From Sulfuritalea sp. (GTDB lineage: Bacteria; Pseudomonadota; Gammaproteobacteria; Burkholderiales; Rhodocyclaceae), in NCBI GenBank assembly GCA_016716965.1, contig JADJUP010000013.1:26796-90795 (forward strand): a stretch of DNA of 64,000 nucleotides, read 5' to 3'. Below the pieces are notes generated by a model, which worked only from the letters and a program-made list of their open reading frames with translations, was not told where the DNA came from and made no database searches. Below, piece after piece: positions 47,425 to 55,526 of the stretch. Position 1 is the first letter of the stretch. Each line of letters opens with the position of its first letter. The translations under genes and the position numbers were made by a program.

Positions 47425-47509
47425 CCGGATGTCAAACCCGCAAGGGCGTCCGCCTGCTAAAATAAGCCGGTTTTTTACCACCCGAACAATCAAGGGAAGG
47501 AGTTTCAAG

Positions 47510-47749
47510 ATGGAGAACATCGAACAACGCGTCAAGAAGATCGTCGCCGAGCAACTGGGCGTCAATGAGGCCGATATCAAGAACGAGTCGAATTTCGTCG
47601 ACGATCTTGGTGCCGACTCGCTCGACACGGTCGAATTGGTGATGGCGCTGGAGGAGGAGTTCGAGTGCGAAATTCCCGACGAGGACGCGGAGAAGATCAC
47701 CACCGTGCAGCAGGCCGTTGACTACGTCAACGCCAATATCAAGAAGTAA
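47510..47749 (+). CDS. acpP: Acyl carrier protein
   Basis: This acidic protein of 79 residues has the phosphopantetheine attachment serine in GADSLDTVELVM. It carries growing acyl chains for the neighbouring fab enzymes and is the substrate of AcpS, encoded at 61.6 kb. GAAGGAG lies before the ATG. Confidence 0.98.
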   Translation: MENIEQRVKKIVAEQLGVNEADIKNESNFVDDLGADSLDTVELVMALEEEFECEIPDEDAEKITTVQQAVDYVNANIKK

Positions 47750-47779
47750 TCCAGCCCACCGTTATTTTCGGAGTCCATC

Positions 47780-49015
47780 GTGTCGCGACGCCGCGTGGTT
47801 GTTACCGGTCTTGGCGTGATCTCGCCGGTCGGCAATAGCGTTCCGGAAGCCTGGGACAACCTCATTGCCGGAAGAAGCGGAATCGGGCGCATCACGAAGT
47901 TCGATCCGTCCGCCTTCAAGGCGCAGATCGCCGGTGAAGTGAAGAACTTCGACGTCACTGCGTACCTTTCGGCCAAGGAGGCGCGGCGGATGGACACCTT
48001 CATCCACTTCGGCATGGCGGCGGGCATCCAGGCCCTGCGGGATGCAGGGCTTGATGCTCCCCAGGCGGACGCAGAGCGCATCGGCGTCAATATTGGTTCC
48101 GGTATCGGTGGCCTGCCACTGATCGAGGAAACGCACAACGACTTCCTTGCCGGCGGCCCGCGCAAAATCTCGCCGTTCTTCATTCCAGGCACGATCAGCA
48201 ACATGATCTCGGGCAACCTGTCGATCATGTTCGGCCTCAAGGGTCCGAATATTGCCGTCGTCACTGCATGCACCACAGGCTTGCACGCGATCGGTCTTTC
48301 GGCCCGCATGATCGAATACGGCGATGCCGACGTGATGGTTTGCGGGGGTGCCGAAGCGACGGTTTCTCCGCTGGCCATCGGCGGATTCGCCTCGGCACAG
48401 GCGCTGTCCACGCGCAACGATGATCCCGCGACCGCTTCCCGTCCCTGGGACAAAGATCGCGACGGTTTCGTCATGGGGGAGGGTGCCGGCGTCCTAGTGA
48501 TCGAGGAGTACGAACACGCCAAGGCTCGTGGCGCGAAGATTTACGCCGAGCTTTCCGGTTTCGGCATGAGTGGCGACGCCTTCCACATGACGGCGCCGGA
48601 CACCGACGGTCCGCGCCGCAGCATGGTCAATGCGCTGAAGAATGCCGGCGTCAATGCCGACCAGGTCAACTACGTCAATGCGCACGGCACCTCTACCCCA
48701 CTGGGCGACAAGAACGAGACCGAGGCCATCAAGCTGGCCATGGGTGTCGACGCGGCGAAAAAGACGGTGGTCAATTCGACCAAGTCGATGACCGGCCACC
48801 TGTTGGGCGGCGCTGGCGGCCTGGAATCTGTGTTCACGGTACTCGCCGTACATCACCAGGTTTCGCCGCCGACCATCAACATCTTCAACCAGGATCCGGA
48901 GTGTGACCTCGATTACTGCGCCAACACGGCGCGTTCGATGAAGATCGACGTGGCGGTGAAGAATAATTTCGGCTTCGGCGGCACCAACGGCACGCTGGTC
49001 TTCCGCCGAGTCTGA
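47780..49015 (+). CDS. fabF: 3-oxoacyl-ACP synthase II
   Basis: This 411-residue elongating condensing enzyme has its active-site cysteine in VVTACTTGLHAIG and the two histidines in NAHGTSTPLGD and SMTGHLLGGAGG. The start is GTG (SRRRVVVTGLG), with CGGAG upstream. It ends the fatty-acid cluster. Confidence 0.97.
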   Translation: MSRRRVVVTGLGVISPVGNSVPEAWDNLIAGRSGIGRITKFDPSAFKAQIAGEVKNFDVTAYLSAKEARRMDTFIHFGMAAGIQALRDAGLDAPQADAERIGVNIGSGIGGLPLIEETHNDFLAGGPRKISPFFIPGTISNMISGNLSIMFGLKGPNIAVVTACTTGLHAIGLSARMIEYGDADVMVCGGAEATVSPLAIGGFASAQALSTRNDDPATASRPWDKDRDGFVMGEGAGVLVIEEYEHAKARGAKIYAELSGFGMSGDAFHMTAPDTDGPRRSMVNALKNAGVNADQVNYVNAHGTSTPLGDKNETEAIKLAMGVDAAKKTVVNSTKSMTGHLLGGAGGLESVFTVLAVHHQVSPPTINIFNQDPECDLDYCANTARSMKIDVAVKNNFGFGGTNGTLVFRRV

Positions 49016-49030
49016 CCTCCGGCACGGGCG

Positions 49031-49453
49031 ATGAAGCCGGTCGCCTCGCTCACAATTCCACTCTGGCCATCGCGCCGCTTGCTGCTGGTCCAGTCCATGG
49101 CGCATCTCGTCGCCGCGGGCGCCGTGCTGGCGAGCACTATCCCGTCATGGCTGGCGGCTCTGCTCCTGCTGCTGGTCGGACTGTCCTTCGCGCGCCAGCG
49201 GCGTTTGCTGCCCGTGGCGGCGATCATCCTTAGGGGCGATGGGAACATCGAAATAGTCGGCGCTGACGCTACGGCAAGTGAGGGCGTGATCCATCGGCAC
49301 ACCCTCGTGCTGCCCTTTCTTGTCGTGCTGTTGTACCGCCAGCAGGGTCGCCTGCGCTCCTTGACGCTGCCGGGCGACGGCCTTGCCACCGAGGACTTCC
49401 GCCAACTTCGACTCTGGCTGCGCTGGCAATCAACCGCGGCGCGGCTTGCCTGA
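49031..49453 (+). CDS. Small membrane protein, YgfX/CptA-like
   Basis: This 140-residue protein has two hydrophobic segments near the N-terminus (about residues 25-58, short loop between) followed by a soluble tail ending LRLWLRWQ. The layout and position before nadB fit the YgfX (CptA) family, but the similarity is weak. A dispersed repeat copy encodes IVGADATAS inside it. It starts 15 bases after fabF and is likely co-transcribed. Confidence 0.6.
   Translation: MKPVASLTIPLWPSRRLLLVQSMAHLVAAGAVLASTIPSWLAALLLLLVGLSFARQRRLLPVAAIILRGDGNIEIVGADATASEGVIHRHTLVLPFLVVLLYRQQGRLRSLTLPGDGLATEDFRQLRLWLRWQSTAARLA
49253..49275 (+). repeat. Dispersed repeat copy 7
   Basis: ATAGTCGGCGCTGACG followed by CTACGGC, in sense orientation inside the YgfX-like gene, encoding IVGADATA. 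Confidence 0.5.
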
Positions 49454-49464
49454 CGCTACGGCGG

Positions 49465-51057
49465 TCAGGGCTGGCGAGGGTGCAAGACGGTTTCGAGCGC
49501 GCGCGGCAGGGTTTCGGGATAGTCGAGGCTGAAGTGGAGGCCGCGACTTTCGTGGCGGCGCAGCGCGCTTTTCACGATCAGGTGGGCGGTCAGCACCAGG
49601 TTGCGCAACTCGATCAAGTCGTTGCCGACGCGGTAGTTCGCGTAGTAGTCGTCGATTTCCTTTTCCAGCAGGCGGATCCGGTTCAGCGCCCGTTCCAGGC
49701 GTTTGCTGGTGCGCACGATTCCGACATAGTCCCACATGAAACGGCGCAACTCGGCCCAGTTGTGGGATATCACGATCTCCTCATCGGCGTCGCGTACGCG
49801 GCTCTCGTCCCATTGCGGCAGGTGCGGCAGCGGAGTCACGGGTGCGGACAGTATGTCCTGTGCCGCGGCGGCGGAAAAAACCACGCATTCGAGCAACGAA
49901 TTTGATGCCAGTCGATTGGCGCCGTGCAGTCCGGTGAAACTGGTTTCGCCCACCGCATAGAGGCCGCCGAGGTCGGTACGTGCGTTCAGGTCGGTGACCA
50001 CGCCGCCGCAGGTGTAATGGGCGGCGGGCACCACCGGTATCGGTTCGCGCGTGATGTCGATGCCGAGTTGCATGCAGCGGGCAAGGATGGTCGGGAAATG
50101 GTCGTGCAGGAAATCGGCCGACTTGTGCGTCATGTCGAGGAACACGCAGTCGACCCCGTGGCGCTTCATTTCGTAGTCGATGGCGCGGGCGACGATGTCG
50201 CGCGGCGCCAATTCGGCTCGGCTGTCATGATCGGGCATGAAGCGCTTGCCGTCGGGCAGGCGCAGCAAGCCGCCCTCGCCGCGCAGGGCTTCGGAAATCA
50301 GGAAGGATTTGGCGTGCGGGTGATACAGGCAGGTCGGGTGGAACTGGATGAATTCCATGTTCGCCACCCGGCAGCCGGCGCGCCAGGCCATCGCCACGCC
50401 GTCGCCGGTAGCGGTGTCGGGGTTGGTGGTGTAAAGGTAAACCTTTCCGGCACCGCCCGTCGCCAGCACCGTCTGGCTGGCGCCGAGCGTCAGCACGCGA
50501 TCGCGGACGACGTCCAGCACGTAGGCGCCAAGGCATCGATTGCGCGGCAGCCCGAGTTTTGCGGCGGTGATCAGGTCGACCGCGATGTGGCGTTCGAGCA
50601 CGGTGATGTTGGAATGCTGGCGTACCTGCTCGGTCAGGGTCTGCTGTACCGCTGTCCCCGTCGCGTCTGCCGCATGGATGATGCGGCGCTGCCCGTGGCC
50701 GCCTTCGCGCGTCAGGTGGAAACCCAGCGCGGAATCATCCGGTGTGAATGGCACGCCGCGCCCGATCAGCCACTCTATCGCCTCGCGCCCGTGCTCGACG
50801 ACGAAACGGGTCGCCATTGGATCGCACAGGCCCGCGCCGGCCGTAGAGGTATCGCTGACATGGGCATCTATAGTGTCGGCCGGGTCGAGGACCGCGGCGA
50901 TGCCGCCCTGTGCCCAGGCCGACGCCGAATCGGTCAGCATTTTCTTGGTGACCAGTGCCACTCGCAGGCTGTCGGCCAGGCGCAGGGCCAGCGACTGGCC
51001 GGCCAGGCCGCTGCCGATGATGAGGACGTCGAAATGCTGGATGGCGGCGGGATTCAT
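49465..51057 (-). CDS. nadB: L-aspartate oxidase
   Basis: This 530-residue FAD enzyme oxidises aspartate to iminoaspartate in NAD synthesis. The FAD fold VLIIGSGLAGQSLALRLA, the active-site region AAHYTCGGVVTDLNARTDLGGLYAVGE and SNSLLECVVF separate it from succinate dehydrogenase. It is convergent with the YgfX-like gene and divergent from rpoE, its usual neighbour in proteobacteria. Confidence 0.96.
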   Translation of the reverse strand: MNPAAIQHFDVLIIGSGLAGQSLALRLADSLRVALVTKKMLTDSASAWAQGGIAAVLDPADTIDAHVSDTSTAGAGLCDPMATRFVVEHGREAIEWLIGRGVPFTPDDSALGFHLTREGGHGQRRIIHAADATGTAVQQTLTEQVRQHSNITVLERHIAVDLITAAKLGLPRNRCLGAYVLDVVRDRVLTLGASQTVLATGGAGKVYLYTTNPDTATGDGVAMAWRAGCRVANMEFIQFHPTCLYHPHAKSFLISEALRGEGGLLRLPDGKRFMPDHDSRAELAPRDIVARAIDYEMKRHGVDCVFLDMTHKSADFLHDHFPTILARCMQLGIDITREPIPVVPAAHYTCGGVVTDLNARTDLGGLYAVGETSFTGLHGANRLASNSLLECVVFSAAAAQDILSAPVTPLPHLPQWDESRVRDADEEIVISHNWAELRRFMWDYVGIVRTSKRLERALNRIRLLEKEIDDYYANYRVGNDLIELRNLVLTAHLIVKSALRRHESRGLHFSLDYPETLPRALETVLHPRQP

Positions 51058-51100
51058 GGGGCGGGACTATATCACTGGGGCCGGGATCGGGTTTCCGCGT

Positions 51101-51128
51101 GGAACTAATCGCGAGAGGGGGGGTCACT
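51101..51128 (+). promoter_or_regulatory. Candidate sigma-E promoter of rpoE
   Basis: GGAACT (51101-51106), a 16-base spacer and GTCACT (51123-51128) resemble the sigma-E consensus, GGAACTT and a TCTGA-like -10. Autoregulation of rpoE is the rule in the family. It lies 127 bases before the gene. A TATACT at 51191 is an alternative. Confidence 0.35.
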
Positions 51129-51255
51129 GTCGGCAACGGTCGGCTTTGCAGCGATCGGAGCAGTCGAAAATTATGGGCGAAGTGGCTTGTTATACTCGCT
51201 TGCGGCCGTACTGAAGCCGCGCAATTTTATTTGGCGGGAATAGACGGCAAGGCCC

Positions 51256-51855
51256 ATGGGTGATCGCGAAGCAGACCGGATACTGGTCGAGCGTGTGCAG
51301 GCGGGTGACAAGCAGGCTTTCGGCTTGCTGGTATCCAAGTACCAGCGCAAGCTGGCGCGCCTGATATCGCGCATGGTGCGTGATTCGGCCGAGGTGGAGG
51401 ACATTGTTCAGGACAGTTTTATCAGGGCCTATCGGGCGTTGCCGGGTTTTCGCAATGACAGTGCCTTCTATACATGGTTGTACCGAATTGGCGTCAATAC
51501 CGCGAAGAACTGGCTCATCACGCATGGCCGGCGCGCTTCGGCAACGACGGGAGTGGATAGTGAGGAGGCCGAGGGGTATGACGATGCCGATTTGCTGCGC
51601 GACACGGACACTCCGGAACGGCTGTTGATGACGAAGCAGATTGGACAGACGGTGAATGCGGCGATGGATGCCTTGCCTGAGGATTTGCGCACGGCAATCG
51701 TCCTGCGCGAAATCGATGGCTTGTCCTACGAGGAAATCGCCCAGGTAATGGACTGTCCGATTGGAACCGTAAGGTCGCGGATTTTCCGCGCACGCGACGC
51801 AATTTCCGCGAAGTTGAAACCGTTGCTCGACGCGGCCCCGGACAAGAGGTGGTGA
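51256..51855 (+). CDS. rpoE: Sigma-E family RNA polymerase sigma factor
   Basis: This 199-residue ECF sigma factor is of the RpoE/AlgU type. Region 2 is YQRKLARLISRMVRDSAEVEDIVQDSFIRAYRAL and region 4 is LREIDGLSYEEIAQVMDCPIGTVRSRIFRAR. It directs the envelope-stress response and is held by the anti-sigma factor encoded next. Confidence 0.96.
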   Translation: MGDREADRILVERVQAGDKQAFGLLVSKYQRKLARLISRMVRDSAEVEDIVQDSFIRAYRALPGFRNDSAFYTWLYRIGVNTAKNWLITHGRRASATTGVDSEEAEGYDDADLLRDTDTPERLLMTKQIGQTVNAAMDALPEDLRTAIVLREIDGLSYEEIAQVMDCPIGTVRSRIFRARDAISAKLKPLLDAAPDKRW

Positions 51856-51859
51856 AACC

Positions 51860-52357
51860 ATGAAGACACGAATATCGGCACTGATGGATGGCGAACTCGA
51901 AGCCCACGAGATCGCCGATACCTTCACGGAGCTGCGTCGCAGCGAGGAAATGCGCAACCAGTGGTGCGATTGCCAGTTGATCGGCGCGGCCTTGCGCGAT
52001 GAACCTGATCTGAGTATTGACGTCGCGGCGCGGGTGATGGCTGCGCTGGAACTGGAACCAACGGTGATCGCGCCGGCGCACCGCCGCACCGACACCTGGC
52101 GGCGACCCTTGATGGCACTGGCGGCGTCGGCGGCGGGCGTCGCCGTCGTGGCGTGGTTGGCGCTGGCACCCGGCAGCGAACTGGCGCCGGCCCGCGAACC
52201 TGCTCTGGCCAGTGCAAAGCAGGGGGCGGTGGCGGTACGGGCGCAGTCGACTCCGCGCCTGCAGGAGTATCTGGTTGCTCATCAGGCTTACGCTCCCGGC
52301 GGCGCCATGATCGGCGGCGCGCGCAATATCCGGACCGTTTCCGGGGAAGGTCGCTGA
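51860..52357 (+). CDS. rseA: RseA-type anti-sigma-E factor
   Basis: This 165-residue protein has an N-terminal cytoplasmic RseA domain (MKTRISALMDGELEAHE, with WCDCQLIGAALR), one membrane helix (about residues 82-104) and a short periplasmic part. It binds RpoE at the membrane until stress-induced proteolysis. It overlaps rseB by one base (TGATG). Confidence 0.9.
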   Translation: MKTRISALMDGELEAHEIADTFTELRRSEEMRNQWCDCQLIGAALRDEPDLSIDVAARVMAALELEPTVIAPAHRRTDTWRRPLMALAASAAGVAVVAWLALAPGSELAPAREPALASAKQGAVAVRAQSTPRLQEYLVAHQAYAPGGAMIGGARNIRTVSGEGR

Positions 52358-53313
52358 TGGCAGGTTTCCGCAGCGCGTTGCTGGTTTTTTTCGGCGTTCT
52401 TCCGACCGCCGTGCCGGCATGGGCGGACGATGGCCTGGCGCTCCTGAATCGCATCGCGCAGGGCTCCCGGGCCCTGACCTATAGCGGTACCTTCGTCTAT
52501 CGTAGTGGTAGCAAGGTGGACACCTCGCGCATCGTGCGCTCGATGACCAACGGGGTCGAGATAGAGAAAATCGAGGCGCTCGACGGCAGTCCGCGCGAAG
52601 TCTACCGCGTCGGTAGCGATGTCAAATGCTTTTTCCCCGAGGAGAAGCTGCTGATTATCGAAAGCCGCTCCAAGCAGCGAGAATTTCCGGCGCTGCTGCC
52701 GACCGGTTTGGGCAGCCTGCCCGAACACTATGCCATTCGCACCGGCGGCCTCGGTCGGGTTGCCGGGATAACGAGCCGTGCCGTGCTGCTCGAACCGCGT
52801 GACGAGCTTCGCTATGGTCACGAATTCTGGATGGATGTCGCCAGTGGCCTCTTGCTGAAGGCCAATCTTGTCGGCCCGAATGGCGAGGCGCTCGAGTCGT
52901 TTGCCTTCACCCACGTCAAGATTGGTGGCCCCCTGGAACACGGCGCCTTGAAACCCGGCTTCGACAGCGAACGGGTGCGCGTGCAGCAGGTGCGGACCGT
53001 CGAGCTCAAACCCGACGACATCGGCTGGAGTTTTCGCAGCCTCCCCGGCTTTCGCAAGGTGGCGGCGATGAGGCGCCAGGCGGTACCCGACAAGCCTGAA
53101 AGCGTACATGTGGTCTTTTCCGACGGCCTGGCCTCGATCTCCGTGTTTATCGAACCCGGTGGTTCGGCAGGCGATGCGCAGGCCCAGGCAACAGTGGGAC
53201 CGGTCAGTGTATTTCGGCGCCAGGTCGGCGATTACCGCGTGGTGGTGATGGGCGAGGTTCCGGCAGTCGCTGTCAGGCGCCTTGCTGAAGGCATGGAGCG
53301 GAAACTCAAATGA
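52357..53313 (+). CDS. rseB: MucB/RseB sigma-E regulatory protein
   Basis: This 318-residue periplasmic protein has a signal peptide ending AVPAWA. The N-terminal LolA-like domain (LTYSGTFVYRSG, FFPEEKLLIIE) and the C-terminal SMR-like domain (PESVHVVFSDGLASISVFIEP) match RseB. It protects RseA from cleavage and senses mislocalised lipoproteins or LPS. Confidence 0.94.
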   Translation: MAGFRSALLVFFGVLPTAVPAWADDGLALLNRIAQGSRALTYSGTFVYRSGSKVDTSRIVRSMTNGVEIEKIEALDGSPREVYRVGSDVKCFFPEEKLLIIESRSKQREFPALLPTGLGSLPEHYAIRTGGLGRVAGITSRAVLLEPRDELRYGHEFWMDVASGLLLKANLVGPNGEALESFAFTHVKIGGPLEHGALKPGFDSERVRVQQVRTVELKPDDIGWSFRSLPGFRKVAAMRRQAVPDKPESVHVVFSDGLASISVFIEPGGSAGDAQAQATVGPVSVFRRQVGDYRVVVMGEVPAVAVRRLAEGMERKLK

Positions 53314-53756
53314 GCCAGTGCGAAGCGCGAGTCGTGGCGGTGGCAGGCAGCGACGTCTGGGTTGAAGTTCCGGGCAGAGCCCCGACTTGTGGCAACTGCA
53401 AGACCGCGGATGCGTGCCAGACCGGCCTGCTCGGGTTGAACACCGGGCCGCGTCGCTATCGGCTGGAAAACAGCATCGGTGCGCAGGTTGGTGACCAGGT
53501 GCAGTTGTCCGTGGCCGAAGGCACTGTGTGGCGAGCTTCGCTTTGGTCGTACGGGGTGCCGCTCATGCTGGCGATCGCAGGGGCGATCCTCGGGCAAACC
53601 ATGTCCGGTGATGCCGCTGCCCTCGCGGGCACCCTGGCCGGTCTGGTTTGCGGCTTGGTTGTGCTGCGCCGGAGCGAAGTCAGGGCGCGGAGTGAAGGGA
53701 GTCTGTTTTCGTTGCAGGTTCAGACCGGAAAAATGCGATTCAAGGAGCAGTCATGA
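53310..53756 (+). CDS. rseC: RseC family protein
   Basis: This 148-residue protein has the RseC cysteine cluster (CGNCKTADACQTG) and two membrane helices (about residues 73-113). RseC proteins modulate the sigma-E and SoxR redox systems. It overlaps both neighbours by four bases. Confidence 0.9.
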   Translation: MSQCEARVVAVAGSDVWVEVPGRAPTCGNCKTADACQTGLLGLNTGPRRYRLENSIGAQVGDQVQLSVAEGTVWRASLWSYGVPLMLAIAGAILGQTMSGDAAALAGTLAGLVCGLVVLRRSEVRARSEGSLFSLQVQTGKMRFKEQS

Positions 53757-55183
53757 AGAAATACCTCATCACACTTGCGCTGGCATTCTTCGCCATGCTG
53801 GGTGTTCAGGCCCAAGCCCGCGACCTGCCGGACTTTACCGAACTGGTCGAAAAGCAGGGTGCCACTGTGGTCAATATCAGCACTACCCAGGTGATCAAGG
53901 GACGACGCGGCGCCCAACCTTTCCCGTTCGACGGCGATGATGCGGCTCAGGAACTGCTGCGGCGCTTCTTCCCCGGCCAGATTCCGAACCTCCCCGGCAT
54001 GCCGCAGGAGTTCAAGAACCGCTCGCTGGGTTCCGGCTTCATCGTCAGCGCCGACGGCCACATCCTGACCAATGCCCACGTCGTCGATGGCGCCGACGAA
54101 GTGCTGGTCAAGCTCACCGACAAGCGCGAATTCAAGGCCAAGGTGCTGGGCAGCGACAAGCGCACCGACGTAGCCCTGATCAAGATCGACGCCAATAACC
54201 TGCCGGTCGCCCGGCTCGGCGATTCGAGCAAGCTGAAGGTCGGCGAGTGGGTGGTGGCGATCGGTTCGCCCTTCGGATTCGAAAACACGGTAACCGCGGG
54301 TATCGTCAGCGCCAAGGGACGCTCCCTGGCCCACGAGAATTTCGTCCCGTTCATCCAGACCGACGTGGCGATCAATCCGGGAAATTCGGGTGGGCCGCTG
54401 TTCAACATGAAGGGTGAAGTGATCGGCATCAACTCGCAGATCTACTCGCGATCAGGTGGATCCATGGGCCTGTCCTTCGCGATTCCGATCGACCTGGCGA
54501 TGGACGTGCAGACCCAGCTCAAGGCCAAGGGCAAGGTCAGTCGCGGTCGCCTGGGCATCGGCATCCAGGAAGTCAGCAAGGAACTTGCCGAATCGTTCAA
54601 CCTCGGCAAGCCGCAGGGCGCGCTCGTCGCATCGGTGGAAAAAGGTTCGGCCGCGGACAAGGCCGGCATCGAAGTCGGCGACATCATCCTCAAGTTTGAC
54701 GGCAAGGCTGTCGCAGAGTCAGGCGACCTGCCGCGCATGGTCGGTTCGACGCGTCCCGGCAGCAAGACCACGGTCCAGGTCTGGCGCAAGGGCAGTTCGC
54801 GCGACCTGAGCGTCACGGTCGGCGAAATTCCCGATGAAGACGGCAGCACGCGGACTGCCAGCCGTGGCGGCAAGTCCGTCGAACCGCCGCCGAACCGGCT
54901 CGGCCTGGTCCTGTCGGTGCCGACGGCGGAACAAAAGCGCGCCCTGGGCATCCAGCACGGTCTCATCGTCGACGAAGTCAAGAACAGCGGCGCACGCTCC
55001 GAGCTGCGCGCCGGCGACATCATCCTGTCGGCGATTGTCAAGGGCAGCCAGGCCGACGTGAAGTCGCTGGCACAGTTCAATGACCTGCTGCAGGGCCTCG
55101 AAAAGAACGGTTCCATGACCCTGCTGGTACGGCGCGGCGACGCGCAGACCTTCATTACCATCAAGGGGATTTCCGATAAGTAG
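53753..55183 (+). CDS. mucD: DegP/MucD-type periplasmic serine protease
   Basis: This 476-residue HtrA protease is exported (signal peptide ending VQAQA). The catalytic triad is His in TNAHVVDGA, Asp in RTDVALIKI and Ser in NPGNSGGPLF. Two PDZ domains follow (about residues 255-350 and 375-470). It degrades misfolded envelope proteins and ends the sigma-E operon. Confidence 0.96.
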   Translation: MKKYLITLALAFFAMLGVQAQARDLPDFTELVEKQGATVVNISTTQVIKGRRGAQPFPFDGDDAAQELLRRFFPGQIPNLPGMPQEFKNRSLGSGFIVSADGHILTNAHVVDGADEVLVKLTDKREFKAKVLGSDKRTDVALIKIDANNLPVARLGDSSKLKVGEWVVAIGSPFGFENTVTAGIVSAKGRSLAHENFVPFIQTDVAINPGNSGGPLFNMKGEVIGINSQIYSRSGGSMGLSFAIPIDLAMDVQTQLKAKGKVSRGRLGIGIQEVSKELAESFNLGKPQGALVASVEKGSAADKAGIEVGDIILKFDGKAVAESGDLPRMVGSTRPGSKTTVQVWRKGSSRDLSVTVGEIPDEDGSTRTASRGGKSVEPPPNRLGLVLSVPTAEQKRALGIQHGLIVDEVKNSGARSELRAGDIILSAIVKGSQADVKSLAQFNDLLQGLEKNGSMTLLVRRGDAQTFITIKGISDK

Positions 55184-55457
55184 CCGCCTGCAGCAACTGC
55201 AGTCGCCGCACCTGCACCTGTTCAGTCGCGACTACTGCCACCTCTGCCACGACATGCTCTCCGCGCTCGAATCCCTGCGCGGAGAGGCTGGTATACCGCA
55301 TTTCGAGATCGAGGTCATCGATGTCGATGCCGATCCGGAACTCGAGGCGAAATACAACGAACTGGTTCCGGTGCTGGTCGACGGCGAAGGGCGAGAACTG
55401 TGCCATTACTTCCTCGATGCCGCGAAAGTGCGTGAGTATTTGAGTACTTTCCGCTAA
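55176..55457 (+). CDS. Glutaredoxin-like protein, non-standard start
   Basis: The frame encodes about 93 residues of a glutaredoxin-family protein: LHLFSRDYCHLCHDMLSALE with a CxxC active site, then VIDVDADPELEAKYNELVPVLVDGEG. The first ATG (55254) lies after the active site, so it cannot be the real start. Upstream, before the stop at 55116, there is no ATG, GTG or TTG. The best candidate is ATA at 55176, overlapping the mucD end, with AAGGGG seven bases before it; CTG 55188 is another. A single G-to-A change of an original ATG would explain this. It may be a sequencing error. Confidence 0.65.
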   Translation: MSSRLQQLQSPHLHLFSRDYCHLCHDMLSALESLRGEAGIPHFEIEVIDVDADPELEAKYNELVPVLVDGEGRELCHYFLDAAKVREYLSTFR

Positions 55458-55526
55458 AATCCGCCCCTTGCTTTTCGGTCTCCAAGGTGCTCAAGGACTT
55501 GATCGAGCGCCTTTTTTATTGCCCCC

